Below, in pieces: positions 1-11,354 of a stretch of 64,000 nucleotides of DNA. Origin of the DNA: Eurosta solidaginis (taxonomy: Eukaryota; Arthropoda; Insecta; Diptera; Tephritidae). Positions within the stretch are counted from its first letter, which is position 1, and each line of letters opens with the position of its first letter. A model generated the notes under the pieces. It was not told where the DNA came from, searched no databases, and worked only from the letters and a program-made list of their open reading frames with translations. The stretch is taken from positions 246,884,978 through 246,948,977 of the forward strand of contig NC_090320.1 in assembly GCF_040869045.1 (NCBI RefSeq), written 5' to 3'. The translations under genes and the position numbers were made by a program.

Positions 1-106
1 AAACAAAGTTAGCCTAATAATAAATATAGTGGGTAATATACTGCCTATGCAATATTTCGACCCAAAATCGAAAACGTTTTTGGGTCGTTTTTTTTTCGTT
101 TAATAT

Positions 107-203
107 AAAAAAAAAAAAAAATAAATGTAAGGCGCGATAACCTCCGAAGAGATCTAAGGCCGAGCTTCTCTTCCAATTTGCGTCGTGCTCCTCTTGTTTT
201 TCC
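107..203 (-). repeat. tRNA-derived SINE, 3' tail fragment
   Basis: This is the reverse complement of the 3' end of the SINE that is complete at 8191-8552. It shows the shared block with CGCGATAACCTCCGAAGAGA and CCGAGCTTCTCTTCCAATTT, after an A-rich run. The tRNA head is missing, as in most copies here. The region either side (1-106 and 204-1126) is AT-rich and I see no gene in it. Confidence 0.8.
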
Positions 204-1126
204 TCTTGATTTCGTTTAATATACAACGTGAAATTTTCCGATTCAATCAAGTTGCATTTAAATAATAATAAACTAAGTTGAAATAAAATATAATATAATA
301 AAAGAAAATAAGAAATATCAAAATAAATTAGCATAAAAGACAATATACAAATTTTAGTGTAATATCTTTGTAGCAAATTTATTTATTTTTTGTTCGCTAT
401 AAGACGTGCTATATCTAAAACGAGCATAAAATCTGGAAATGCAAAAAACATTTGGGTCAAATTTGCAATTAATTGTTATAAATAAATAAATTTAGTGAGT
501 TTGAACAAAAGTTGACTCATTATTTCTGATTAAATTTTTTAAAGCAACTAAAATGAAAAACAAAGAATCTGTTAAATAAAGACCTATGCTTTTACGTGTA
601 AGTAAAATTTGTCCAAAAAAATAGGCCGGTTAAGTTATTACTTCTCTTTAAAGTTTTTTTTGTGCGCTAACAATTATTTTAGAACAATTTTTTAAGGATT
701 TTGGTACAGACCAATATAGGTAATTGGCAACAATGGGAAACAATATATTATTTGAACTGAAAATGAGTGAAGCATTAGTTCTCTCACCGTTTGGTGGGTA
801 CAAATGTATACATATGTAGAGATGAAACATTTGAGCAACGCGATAATGCAGCATTTGGAGCTTTGTACTCAGGGGGGTTTGTGAACATAATGCGTCCTAC
901 AGATGGCAATTTCGATTGTTGCACAGATTTTCGAATTTAAAAAAAAACTTTTTCTATTAATTATAAACAAATAGAGTAATATTTGTTAACAAAAAATAGG
1001 CCTATGCACTGCGGCTGATCAATACGAATCGATTCATATAACTTTTATATGATTTTACGTATGCTAAGTATGAGAAACAGCCTGTCAATTGATTGTATGG
1101 AAATTTTCTTAGCGCATTAATATATA
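204..1126. other. AT-rich intergenic stretch, nothing recognised
   Basis: Open frames here are short and lack recognisable domains. There is no RNA gene, and no repeat shared with the rest of the window is visible. The first recognisable unit of the 130-bp repeat begins near 1127. Confidence 0.5.
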
Positions 1127-1800
1127 GATTTTAAGAGGGAGTGGGCCATAATTCTATAGGTGGACGCCATTTAAGGATATCGCCATAAAGGTGGACCAGG
1201 GCTGACTCTAGAATTTGTTTGTACGATATGGGTATCAAATGAAAGGTGTTAATGAGTATTTTAAAAGGGAGTGGGCCTTAGTTCTATAGGTGGACGTCTT
1301 TTGGAGATATCGCCATAAAGGTGGACAAGGGGTGACGTTAAAATTTGTTTCTACGATATGGGTATCAAACGAAAGGTGTTAATGGGTATTTTAAAAGGGA
1401 GTGGGCCTTAGTTCTATAGGTGGACGCCTTTTCAAGATATCGCAATAAGGGTGGACCAGGGGTGACTCTAGAATGTGTTTGTACGATATGGGTATCAAAT
1501 GAAAGGTGTTAATGAGTATTTTAAAAGGGAGTGGGCCTTAGTTCTATAGGTGGACGTCTTTTGGAGATATCGCCATAAAGGTGGACAAGGGGTGACGTTA
1601 AAATTTGTTTCTACGATATGGGTATCAAACGAAAGGTGTTAATGGGTATTTTAAAAGGGAGTGGGCCTTAGTTCTATAGGTGGACGCCTTTTCGAGATAT
1701 CGCAATAAGGGTGGACCAGGGGTGACTCTAGAATGTGTTTGTACGATATGGGTATCAAATTAAAAGTTTTAATGAGGGTTTTAAAAGGGAGTAGCCCTTA
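1127..1800 (+). repeat. 130-bp tandem repeat array (5 units)
   Basis: The motif GATATGGGTATCAAA recurs with GGTATCAAA at 1231, 1361, 1491, 1621 and 1751, an exact 130-bp step. Neighbouring units alternate in sequence (GACAAGGGGTGACGTTAAAA against GACCAGGGGTGACTCTAGAA), so the true period of the inner part is 260 bp. Each unit carries GGAGTGGGCCTTAGTTCTAT and GATATCGCCATAAAGGTGGA. Confidence 0.95.
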
Positions 1801-3153
1801 GTTTTATATGCTAAGGCGTTTACGAGACATCGACCAAAATGTGGACCACGGTGACCCAGAACATCTTCTGCCGGGTACCGCTAATTTATTTATATATTTA
1901 ATACCACGAAAAGTATTCCTGTCAAGATTCCAAGGGCTTTTCATTTCGCCCTGCAGAACTTTTTCATTTTTTCTACTTAATTATGGTAGGTGTCACACCC
2001 ATTTTACAAAGTTGTTTCTAAAGTTATATTTTGCGTCAATAAACCAATCCAATTACCATTGTTCATCTCTTTTTTCATATATGGTACAGAATTATTGCAT
2101 TTTTTTCATTTTTCGTAATTTTCGATATCGGAAAAGTGGGCGTGGTCATAGTCGGATTTCGGCCATATTTTATACCAAGATAAAGTGACTTCAGATAAGT
2201 ACGTGAACTACGTTTAGTTAAGATATATCGTTTTTTGCCCAAGTTATCGTATTAACGGCCGAGCGGAAGGACAGACGGTCGACTGTGTATAAAAAATGGG
2301 CGCGGCTTCAACCGATTTGACCCATTTTCACAGAAAACAGTTATCATCATAGAATCTATGTCCCCACCAAATTTCGCAAGGATTGGTAAATTTTTGTTCG
2401 ACTTATGGCATTAAAAGTATTCTAGACGAATTAAATGAAAAAGGGCGGAGTTACGCCCATTTTGAAATTTTCTTTTATGTTTGTATTTTGCACCATATTA
2501 TTACTGGAGTCGAATGTTGACATAATTTACTTTTATAATGTAAAGATACAAAATTTTTTGTTAAAATTTGACTTAAAAAAAAATTTTTTTTTAAAGTGGG
2601 CGTGTTCGTCATCCGATTTCGCTAATTTTTATTTACCACACATATAGTAATAGGTGTAACGTTCCTACCAAATGTAATCATGATATCTTCAACGACTGCC
2701 AAATTACAGCTTGCAAAACTTTTAAATTACCTTCTTTTAAAAGTGGGCGGTGACACGCCCATTGTCCAAACTTTTTCAAAGTTTCTATTTCGCGTCATAA
2801 GGCCAACGCACCTACCAAGTTTCATCGCTTTACCCGTCTTGGGTAATGAATTATCGCACTTTTTCGGTTTTCGAAATTTTCGATATCGAAAAAGTGGGCG
2901 TGGTTGAATTCCGATTTCATTCATTTTAAATAGCGATCTGAGATGAGCGCCCAGGAATCTACATACCAAATTTCATCAAGATACCTCAAAATTTACTCAA
3001 GTTATCGTGTTTACTGGCGGACGGACGGACGGACATGGCTAAATGAATTTCTTTTTTCACCCACACCATTTTGATAGTTTATGCCGTTACGGATTACCGT
3101 TATGCGAATAAAGTTAATATACTCTGTGAGCTCTACTCAGCTGAGTATAAAAA
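1127..3153 (+). mobile_element. Family A rolling-circle-like (DINE/mini-me type) element, 5' truncated
   Basis: A non-autonomous interspersed repeat. In order it shows a tandem array of 130-bp units (1127-1800), a body with recurring AAAGTGGGCGTGG-type blocks and GATATCGAAAAAG, a GGAC microsatellite near 3024, and the conserved end CTACTCAGCTGAGTATAAAA. The usual starting end (AACAAGTAAGGAAGGCTAAG, complete in the copy at 52716) is missing, so the array is cut at its left edge. A conserved core beside a GTCY/GGAC microsatellite fits the mini-me elements of Diptera, and internal tandem repeats fit DINE-TR1-like non-autonomous Helitrons. That class is inference. It encodes no protein. Confidence 0.75.
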
Positions 3154-3244
3154 TCCAAATAAAATACACGTTCGACGGTTTTATTTAAAAATCCGGTCTT
3201 GAGATAAATCAAAAGTTTTAATTATAATAGAAAAAACTTTTTCC

Positions 3245-3345
3245 AAAAAGTTGCTCTGCCTGGGCTTGAAGTCCAGGAGCTTCGGTGTGTTAGGCGGTGC
3301 ACGCTACCATCATACCACTGAGGAAGCAAAGGTTATTGCTATCAA
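3245..3345 (-). repeat. tRNA-like SINE head fragment
   Basis: Read on the minus strand, this holds a pol III A-box-like stretch (GGTATGATGGTAGCGTGCAC) and a B-box-like GGACTTCAAGCCCAGG. The order and spacing match the head of the SINE at 8191-8552. It lacks a folded acceptor stem, so it is a SINE relic rather than a tRNA gene. Confidence 0.6.
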
Positions 3346-4689
3346 GGGCATGCTGTGAATAATCGAATTTGTGGTTTCTTCGTATATTTTCTGCGTTCGT
3401 CGTCTGTCTCCACCTGTCTTTAATAGGAATGGATTATAAACTAATGCGATCCAACTACTAATTTAGGTAGAAATCAGTATTTTCGGTCCATTTTTGCTGT
3501 GCTGATTGGAGTCTCTTGCATTTCACCAGCAGTTAAATAATATGATGTAAGATCGAAAATTAGGCTTAACAAACGTTGGAACAAGGTAGAATCGGAAGCA
3601 CGTTCTTTTCGATCTTTCGGTACATATTGAACAGTGCTGATCGGAATCATCGTGGATTCCGACAGCGTTATTACTAAACTAAATAGAGAGTTATTGGAAA
3701 CACGTTCTTTCCAACATCCCAATATACGTTGAGCTGGAATGATCGGAGACTCATACATTCCGTCAGCACACAATACCAATATTATTCAAAAATATATATT
3801 TTAACATTTCTAACCTTGAGCTGGGAGCAATGGAGGATTGGAGACGCGTCCTTCCCAACCTTCCTTAAAATGGTGTCTCCCAGACCTGTCCGGCTGTTAT
3901 GCTAGGCAATATGCTGATTGGAGTCAATTAGCATTTCGACAGTAATAAGTTAAGTTATTAATTGTAATAATGAACTTTATTTGATAATTGAAGTTTTAGG
4001 ATTAATAAGCCTTAATTATAAATAATTTTAATTAAAAAGTTGCGGTGCTCCTTATCACGCTCAAGATTTCACCAGCAGAGTTCCTCATATTTTTGTTTAT
4101 ATGAGTAGCAATCATTAAGAACATACGAGTTAAGTATGTACTTTCGATTTCAAATAAAACAATATACTTTATTTGTATCTATATGTACTTTAATGAATTC
4201 TAAACTGAAGTTCATATGCTTCAGTGTAATAGAAGACTAACTTATTTCTATGCTTAATCGTCTATTTATATGCTCTGGTTTCTTTTGTTTAGTGGCTGCT
4301 GATAATGTTCAAAAAAGGATCTTGCTGATAATGTTTAAGTAGAAATCTTATCTATGCTTACAATGGTTGAATAGGAATCTTTTGTTCGCTGATAATATTT
4401 TATTTGGTTTTGTTTATGTTTTGTTTATGTTTGTATTTGGTTTATGTTTAAATAGAAATCTTATCTTTGCTTACAATGTTTTGGTTTCTGATAATGGTTA
4501 ATAGATAGATAGACAATGTTTAAAGAGGACCATACTTTTTATGTAAACTACTGATTCTATATCATACATGGGATGATGTTATCGGTACAGTAGTGTATTT
4601 TCTGTTGCACTAACTTACGGGCTATATTTTTTGATCAGGAGGTAGTGAGGTTTGTAAGATTTTGTTCTGTTGATATCATGTAGGATAAT
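3346..4689. other. Intergenic, with a decayed internal repeat at about 3500-3950
   Basis: Four degenerate copies of a phrase of the type GCTGATTGGAGTC...GCATTTC...CAGCAG lie near 3504, 3637, 3732 and 3911, with uneven spacing. Further right (4270-4500) CTGATAATGTT and AGAAATCTTATCT recur loosely. No reading frame with a recognisable product is present. It may be an old retroelement leader or a decayed minisatellite. Confidence 0.4.
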
Positions 4690-4924
4690 CATTGAGCTGC
4701 AGCGCGGCCAAAAAAAACCGGCTTTGCTTTGTAGGCGTTACATCGCGAAGGCTTAAATAGTTTTCCGTTCCTTAGGTCACTATCCGTTTCATAAGTGACT
4801 TTCGGTCACTTAACAAGTTGTATGACTTGCGCTCATACAACCCTGCAGGTGAAATAGACTGGAGTTGCCATCCATTACTTCCAATCAACACTCATTGGAG
4901 CTGCCTTCCAATGACCTGATCTTC

Positions 4925-5061
4925 TATATATACAAGTGCAATCCGTAATTTCGATGTCTTCTTATTCGTTTCTAGAAAAACCATCTTCAAGCAGATTCAA
5001 TCCATTCAACATATTACCAATCAAATCCATCCAGGAAGTATCTCCAAACAGTATCGTAAGT
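4925..5061 (+). promoter_or_regulatory. Promoter-like and first-exon-like segment
   Basis: A TATA-type box (TATATATA, 4925-4932) is followed about 25-30 bp later by a pyrimidine-rich possible start (TCGATGTCTTCTTATTCG). About 100 bp of C/A-rich sequence follows, ending at a consensus splice donor, TATC|GTAAGT (5056-5061). Together these look like a small promoter and non-coding first exon. It could belong to a host gene whose later exons are outside the window, or to a retroelement LTR or leader. No coding sequence supports either choice. Confidence 0.3.
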
Positions 5062-5239
5062 TTGCTAATTTATACTAATCAACTCACGCATTTGCGATGA
5101 ACCCTTTGTCCATCTTGCGTTTACATGTGCCAATATCTTTCCGCGATAGTCATCGGAACATATACGTGCCATCGCGGAAGAAGGCATTAAGCGCATCATT
5201 CAGTTCATAAAATTCATTTTATAAATCTTTGATTCAAAC

Positions 5240-5775
5240 CTTTGTCAGTGGATAAATTTTGGCGTCGCATTAGACATTTGTCTGAACCGACCGCATGGGA
5301 CCACCATAGCACATATTCCCCATGCAACAGATTTTTCAGAAAATACTTTTTTTGTAATATTTTCGCCAATTTATCAGATAAAGACTTCAAATTTCACCAA
5401 ATGCTTTCGTATGTTGCAGATATTCTTGCTTGAAATAATCGTAGAGATCGGTCGTATATAAAATATATGCCCCATGCAAACCGATTGTTCAAATAAGCTT
5501 TTCGTGATTTCTGTACCATTTTAACAGCTAGAAGCTTCCCATTTTATCAAATACTTACTCAGGCGTCATATATTGTTCGGATAAGTGACTCATGTTTAAA
5601 GCTATCTGAAACTTTGTATCCTCACACAAAGAACGGATCTATTTTAATACCTTTAATAAAATGTATATGGTATATTAAGTTTGTCACGAACTCGGATATT
5701 ACGAATGGGATACGATTATTGTTCAGGTTCATTCATGAAGACAGTTCACTCCCCTTATTTGTTTCTTATTGGGTT
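5240..5775 (-). mobile_element. Family B interspersed repeat, fragment
   Basis: It resembles 25870-26445 and the outer element at 46541-51765. Shared blocks include AGACATTTGTCTGAACCGAC (compare GACATTTGTCGGATCCGG), ACAGCTAGAAGCTT, and the end GTTCATTCATGAAG followed by CTTATTTGTTT. The GTCY microsatellite end is missing. Short open frames inside are repeat noise. Confidence 0.6.
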
Positions 5776-5820
5776 AGTGTATTTTCATATAGCTTGCTTC
5801 TTTTTAATCGCATCTATGCG

Positions 5821-6300
5821 TTAGGTTAGGTTAGGTTAGGTTGAATTGGCCGGTCCATGAGGACCTCACATAAACTGAATGAGTCCGTAGTGTTACCAGA
5901 AGTTGAAGAAGTGAAAAACCTTATCAAACACCAGGACCTATGTTATAAACTAACTCCGTCCTCTTGGCAAATACTAGAAGTTTTCTAGGACTTAAGCCAC
6001 TTGCTGGTTCTAGATCTCACAGCTGTATCACTCCTAATAGCTGGAGTCTTCGCCTGGCAAGCACAGGGCACGAGCATAAAGGGTGATCGATAATTTTCTC
6101 CTCCAACCCGCACTTCCACATCTGCTATCACTAACAAAGCCTAATTTAAAGGCATGTGACGCCAGAAGGCAGTATCCAGAATGCGTATTGCAACAATTTC
6201 TCTTTTTCCTATAAAGAAAGATATGGCAAAAAGAGCGAAAAAACGTATTGGCTATCCAACAATCGACCATCCGCAGAAGGACTGCATTTGATGGCAAATA
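5821..6300 (+). repeat. TTAGG-led interspersed repeat
   Basis: It starts with four TTAGG pentamers plus TT (5821-5842) and continues as GAATTGGCCGGTCCATGAGG, then ACTGAATGAGTCCGTAGTG. The rest, to about 6300, has no gene I recognise. TTAGG is the telomere repeat of many insects, but flies lack it. Here it is only a short microsatellite at the start of what looks like a dispersed repeat. Confidence 0.5.
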
Positions 6301-6634
6301 ATTCAGTTTAATATTTAATGCTGCTGCAAATGAAGTTTAAGTAAAAATTAAATTATCCGTATAAAAACTAAATAAGAAAAGTGTCATCGCAACCATTCCA
6401 AGCTAATTTCCCTGAGGAAATTATGGATGATTATTTTCACAATTACACTTTTTTATGCAACTATTTTGCTACGCTTTGTCACCATTGGTGATGAAAGGAT
6501 TATGAGTTGAGGTCATTATCAAATGCAATGGGGGCAATAATTGCAATACTTTTCATATATTTTTGTTTGACATATTAACTAATGTTTAGGTTCTTATTAT
6601 TCAGTTGTGCTTGTTTGGACACAGGGTATTATAA
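6301..6634. other. Intergenic, nothing recognised
   Basis: AT-rich sequence between two repeats. No coding, RNA or repeat signal is seen. Confidence 0.4.
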
Positions 6635-8160
6635 TTATACTCAGTTGAGCAGAGCTCACAGGTTGTATTAACTTTGATTGGATAACGGTTGGTTGTACAG
6701 GTATAAAGGAATCGAGATAGATATAGACTTCCATATATCAAAATCATCAGTATCGAAAAAAAATTTGATTGAGCCATGTCCGTCCATCCGTCCGTCCGTT
6801 AACACGATAACTTAAGTAAATTTTGAGGTATCTTGATTAAATTTGGTATTTAGGTTCCTGGGCACTCATCTCAGATCTCTATTTAAAATGAGCGATATCG
6901 GACTATAACTACGCCCACTTTTTCGATATCGAAAATTTCGAAAAATCGAAAAAGTGCGATAATTCATTACCATTTGTAAAATGGGTGTGACACCTACCAT
7001 ATTAAGTAGAAGAAAATGAAAAAGTTTTGCAGGGCGAAATCAAAAGCCCTTGGAATCTTGGCGGGAATACTGTCCGTGGCATTACATATATAAATATAAA
7101 TATAATATAAATATATTAGCGGTACCCAACATATGATGTTCTGGGTCACCCTGGTCCACATTTTGGTGGATATTTCGAAAACGCATTCACATATACAAAT
7201 ACCACCACTCCCTTTTAAAACCCTCATCAGTACCTTTAATTTGATACCCATATCGTACAAACACATTATAGAGTCACCCATGGTCCACCTTTATGGCGAT
7301 ATCTCGAAAAGGCGTCCACTCATAGAACTAAAGCCCACTCGCTTTTAAAATACTCATTAACACCTTTCATTTGATACACATATCGTTCAAACAAATTCTA
7401 GAGTCACCCCTGGTCCACCTTTATGGCAATATCTCGAAAAGGCGTCCTCCTATAGAACTAAGGCCCACTCCCTTTTAAAATACTCATTACCACCTTTCAT
7501 TTGATACCCATATCGTACAAACAAATTCTAGAGTCACCCGTGGTCCGCCTTTATGGCGATATCTCGAAAAGACGTCCTCCTATAGAACTAAGGCCCACTC
7601 CCTTTTAAAGTACTCATTAACACCTTTCATTTGATACCCATATCGTACAAACAAATTCTAGAGTCACCCCTGGTCCACCTTTGTGGCGATATCTCGAAAA
7701 GTCGTCCTCCTATAGAACTAAGGCCCACTCCCTTTTAAAAAACTCATTAACACCTTTCATTTGATACCCATATCGTACAAACAAATTCTAGAGTCACCCC
7801 TGGTCCACCTTTATGGCGATATCTCGAAAAGGCGTCCACCTATAAAACTAAGGCCCACTCCCTTTTAAAATACTCATTACCACCTTTCGTTTGATACCCA
7901 TATCGTACAAACAAATTCGAGAGTAAGCCCTGGTCCACCTTTATGGCGATATCCCTAAATGGCGTCCACCTATAGAACTATGGCACACTTCCTCTTAAAA
8001 TACCCTTTAATACCTTCCATTTGATACACATGTTATACAAACACATTCCAGGGTTACCCTAGGTTCATTTTCCTACATGGTGATTTTCCCTTATTTTGTC
8101 TCCATAGCTCTCAACTGAGTATGTAATGTTCGGTTACACCCGAAATTAGCCTTCCTTACT
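6635..8160 (-). mobile_element. Family A element with both ends and an internal deletion
   Basis: One end is TATACTCAGTTGAGCAGAGC (6635), followed by GATAGATATAGACTTCC and a GTCC microsatellite near 6781. The other end is CTCAACTGAGTATGTAATGT then CGGTTACACCCGAA...CCTTCCTTACT (8160). The CTCAACTGAG/CTCAGTTGAG pair forms subterminal inverted repeats. Compared with the copy at 47154-51585, about 0.9 kb of body is missing at about 6970, where the sequence jumps from the GATAATTCATTACC block to GTGTGACACCTACCATATTA. Confidence 0.8.
7140..8060 (-). repeat. 130-bp tandem array inside the family A copy (about 7 units)
   Basis: ATTTGATACCCATATCGTAC and TCTCGAAAAGGCGTCC recur about every 130 bp. The outermost unit on the right is divergent (GATACACATGTTATACAAAC), as it is in every other array of this family. 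This marks a conserved array edge next to the terminal segment. Confidence 0.9.
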
Positions 8161-8164
8161 CACA

Positions 8165-8715
8165 AATTCTTGGTTTTAATGGTATAAAAGGCGGCCACCG
8201 TGGTGTGATGGTAGTGTGCTCCGCCTACCACACCGAATGCCCTGGGTTCAAGCCCCGGGCAAAGCACGATCAAAATTTAGAAATAAGGTTTTTCAATTAG
8301 AAGAAATTTTTTCTATGCGGGGTCGCCCCTCGGCAGTGTTTGGCAAGCACTACGAGTGTATTTCTGCCAAAAAGGGCTCTCAGTGAAAACTCATCTGCCT
8401 CGCAGATGCCGTTCGAAGTGGGCATAAAACAAGTAGGACCCGTCCCGCCAATTTGTAGGAAAAATTAAAAAAAGGAGCACGACGCAAAGTGAAAGAGAAG
8501 CTCGGCCTAAAATCTCTTCGGAGGTTATCGCTCCTTACATTTATTTTTATTTTTTTAATGGTATAAAAGAATCGAGATAGATATATACTTCCTTAAGTCA
8601 ACATTATAAGTGCGAAAGAGATTTTGATTGAGCCAGAATATGTTGGTATTGAAAAAGGGCAAACCAAAACTATACTCAAGCTCACTTTTTCGATATCGAA
8701 ATTTTCGAAAATGGT
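8165..8715 (-). mobile_element. Family A fragment split by a SINE
   Basis: After removing the SINE at 8191-8552 and one copy of its target duplication, the flanks join as GGTATAAAAG|AATCGAGATAGATATA, the standard family A terminal segment. The piece ends near 8715 after TCACTTTTTCGATATCGAAA. The GTCC microsatellite is lost. Confidence 0.65.
8191..8552 (+). mobile_element. Full-length tRNA-derived SINE with 17-bp target duplication
   Basis: The head has an A box (TGGTGTGATGGTAGTG) and an excellent B box (GGTTCAAGCCC), the two internal pol III promoter elements of tRNA genes. A shared body follows (CAATTAGAAGAAATTTTTTC, GGGGTCGCCCCTCGGCAGTG, AAAACTCATCTGCC, CCGTTCGAAG, AAGCTCGGCCTAAAATCTCT) and an ATTTATTTTTATTTT tail. 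The copy is bounded by a perfect direct repeat TTTTAATGGTATAAAAG (8174-8190 and 8553-8569). That fixes the element at 362 bp and shows target-primed insertion. Six or more partial copies lie elsewhere in the window. Confidence 0.93.
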
Positions 8716-9228
8716 TAATATGGGTTATCTTGTTAATACTTATAAACCTATAAAACATATATAATAGATCGGTTCTATGACGCAAGTTAGGAGTTTTATA
8801 AATTTTGGAAGCACGTAGATTTTATGTCGATAAGACTTTGCTGTCAAGATGCCGCGCCTACATGTTGACGGTAGTTCTAGAAAAGTATCTGATGATTTTG
8901 AAATGCTACATCTCTGTAAACAAATAAGCTCTATAAGTAAGTTTGTAAACATATGATATGTATTAAACATTTTTTTACCGAAATCAGTGGATAAATTTTG
9001 ACTCAGCACATCGGAGTACATCTAGGGCTATCGTTAATAAATGAACGGTCGTCGGTATAAGGGGATTTCATATTAGGAAAAATAAAAGCGAAACTTATTC
9101 ATATATCCCTGAATGTGCGATAATAGAAACGAAGAGTAGTAAAAGCGGCACTTATTTTTATTTCCCATTCAAACTATCGTTAGAGGTTACAATGAACTTA
9201 TAAATTGTTATATTTCTTTACAGTCAAT
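8716..9228. other. Intergenic, nothing recognised
   Basis: There is no recognisable gene. A phrase CAGTGGATAAATTTTG near 8986 is shared with 5246, but the flanks differ. Confidence 0.4.
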
Positions 9229-9362
9229 TTATTTTTTACTTTTTAGTAAATGTTATTAACCAGTAATAAAAGCTTATTTTTAAAAATGTTTTTTTTTTAT
9301 TTTTTTTACTTTTTAGTTAATTTTATTAACCAATAATAAAAGCTTATTTTAAAAAAAGTTTT
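9229..9362 (+). repeat. Tandem duplication of about 67 bp
   Basis: Two adjacent copies share TTTTTACTTTTTAGT, ATTAACCA(G/A)TAATAAAA and AGCTTATTTT. They differ at a few bases. The duplication abuts the SINE that starts at about 9372. Confidence 0.85.
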
Positions 9363-9371
9363 TTTTTCTTT

Positions 9372-9645
9372 AATTTTATTTTTCAATTAGAAAGAAGTTT
9401 TTCTATGTGGGGTCGCCCCTTGGCAGTGATTTAGTAAACACTCTGCGTGTGTTTCTGCTATGAAAAGCTTCTCAGTGAAAACTCATCTGCCTTGCAGATG
9501 CCGTTCGGAGTTAGTATAAAATATGAAGGTCCCATCCGGCAAATTTGTAGGAAAAATTAAAAAAGAGCACGACGCAAATTAGAAGAGAAGCTCGGCCTGA
9601 ATCCTTTCGGCGGTATATCGTGCCTTGTATATATATTTTTTTCTG
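9372..9645 (+). mobile_element. SINE, 5' truncated
   Basis: It starts within the body (TTTTTCAATTAGAAAGAAGT) and includes GGGGTCGCCCCTTGGCAGTG, AAAACTCATCTGCC and AGAAGCTCGGCCTGAATCC, ending in a T/A-rich tail. It lacks the tRNA head, consistent with incomplete reverse transcription. Confidence 0.88.
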
Positions 9646-11340
9646 TGTCCATTAAGCAGTCTATCGCTTGGCTGCTAATATTTTTGGCAGGTCACTAGCT
9701 CAGTCAATCCTGTGTTTTGTACAACAGGGCAAAAACAATTCAAGTGTGTATATAAGGCTTCATAAACAAATGAACATATTAAGGTTCACAAAAAACAAAT
9801 ATCTTATAATGGCACATTCACATATAGTTTGCTGAAATTGAATTATGGGTGGTGCCGCCGGCTAGAGGCGAGTTACTTAGCTCGAATGAACAACAAAAGG
9901 GTTGCACATATTGACACAGGGTCAGAATCATTTTGCTTTTGCTTACTTTGTATATGTATGGATGTACATAAGTATGTATTTGCACTTGGCTTAAGTAGCG
10001 CGACAATTACAAGTTATAAAATCAATTTACGCCAACAAGGATTTTTGTTTTAGATTCACTGCAATTCAAGTTATAAATCAGAGTAGCCAAGTCGAAGGTC
10101 CTAGAATTGGTTTTGTTTTTGTGAATAAGTTTTTTTTGTTACTAAATAGGGTAGAAGCACTAGTCATCGGACATATCCTAGTAGTCAAATAATTTGTCTC
10201 CTTTGATTCGATATCGTTTTGGTATGATATCGTCTTAACGCAGTAACTGGCGCCCAACTATGTTGCTTAACGGCTTATGGTTTCTTTCCATCAGCGCAGC
10301 TCTATATCAGAGGACAGTGCCAGTAGATCTGTAACTAAGCACTGCCATTTCGTTTCAAAGTAGTGGTGCGGATCGCGCCTCTCCAGCACTAGATTGCTTC
10401 GGAAAGTAAAGGACAGATCTTGCTACGTAGAGAGGCTGCTGGGGTGAACTGATTTTTATTAATTATGTAACATATTATATACTATTAGTGCATGTGACAC
10501 CCATCGGCATAGACGAGACATTGACCCTGAGATCATGAGATGGAAAGAAGCTGGAGTAGTAGTAGATGCAGTGGCATCGAGTTAAGCAATAGTGGCGAAT
10601 CCCGCACATAGATAGTTTTAAAAAAGAGAGAGTAAGAAAAGAGTATTAACACGCCAATCCCACTAATAGAAAGAAGAATAAGGTTTAATAAAGTCATTCA
10701 GAAGGCAGTGGGAGTCTGCACGGCTTGCTTTGGTTAACCTTTAACCATGGAGCGGCTCTGTTGTTTCAGTGCTCTTGGACAGATGTCCTTCGGAAAGGGA
10801 GATCTGTATTTCAAGTGTGTGGTGTGGTATAACAGAGCGCAGCTGTTTCAGCGTAACGCCCACGCGATCCTAGCAACGCCAATAGAGTAGCTCCTATACT
10901 GGGAAAACAAAACGTCAGCTCACAGTTGCAAAGTAGTGGAGGCAGAGTTAATCCTCCCAACACAAAAGGTCGTGGTAAGGAATCCAGGGATGGTGAAATT
11001 GGAATTGAAGAGTGCAATATTTTCTACATACTCAGGGTGTGGAGGATAATTAGCATTTGAAATTAACAAAGAGATGGAGCAAATGAAACACCCAGATTCT
11101 AGGAAAATGTCCATTGGCATATTCAGTATTCCTCTGCGTCTCAAGAAGATGATTGCAGAGGATGATTATCATCCCTCTAGAAGAAAGGGTGACGGATGGA
11201 TATACATGCATCGAAACTTTGAGATTTATGGACCGGTGAAAATTGAAGACTAATATTTTTAAATTAACTAGAGCTCTTCCAGGGGTCGAAGTTTAACCAG
11301 AGCAGATGTAACTTTAACATAAATGAATAATAACGGGCTA
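9646..11340. other. Intergenic; possible old transposon debris at about 10240-11270
   Basis: No intact gene. A plus-strand open stretch ending at a stop near 11252 reads ...KMSIGIFSIPLRLKKMIAED and ends GPVKIED. Its composition is coding-like, but the upstream frame has stops and I do not recognise a family. TGGCGCCCAAC near 10249 resembles a tRNA-Lys primer-binding site, but no LTR pair is seen around it. Confidence 0.3.
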
Positions 11341-11354
11341 TTTAAGAAGACCTT

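Noticed and set aside
5821..5842. TTAGG repeats as telomeric sequence
   Set aside because: Only 22 bp, internal, and the start of what looks like a dispersed repeat. Flies do not use TTAGG telomeres.
8191..8270. A tRNA gene (clear A and B boxes)
   Set aside because: The head is continuous with a SINE body and has a target duplication at the SINE ends. A paired acceptor stem and plausible anticodon arm are not evident.
10249..10259. TGGCGCCCAAC as a retroviral-type primer-binding site
   Set aside because: No LTR pair, gag or pol surrounds it; a single 11-mer match is weak.
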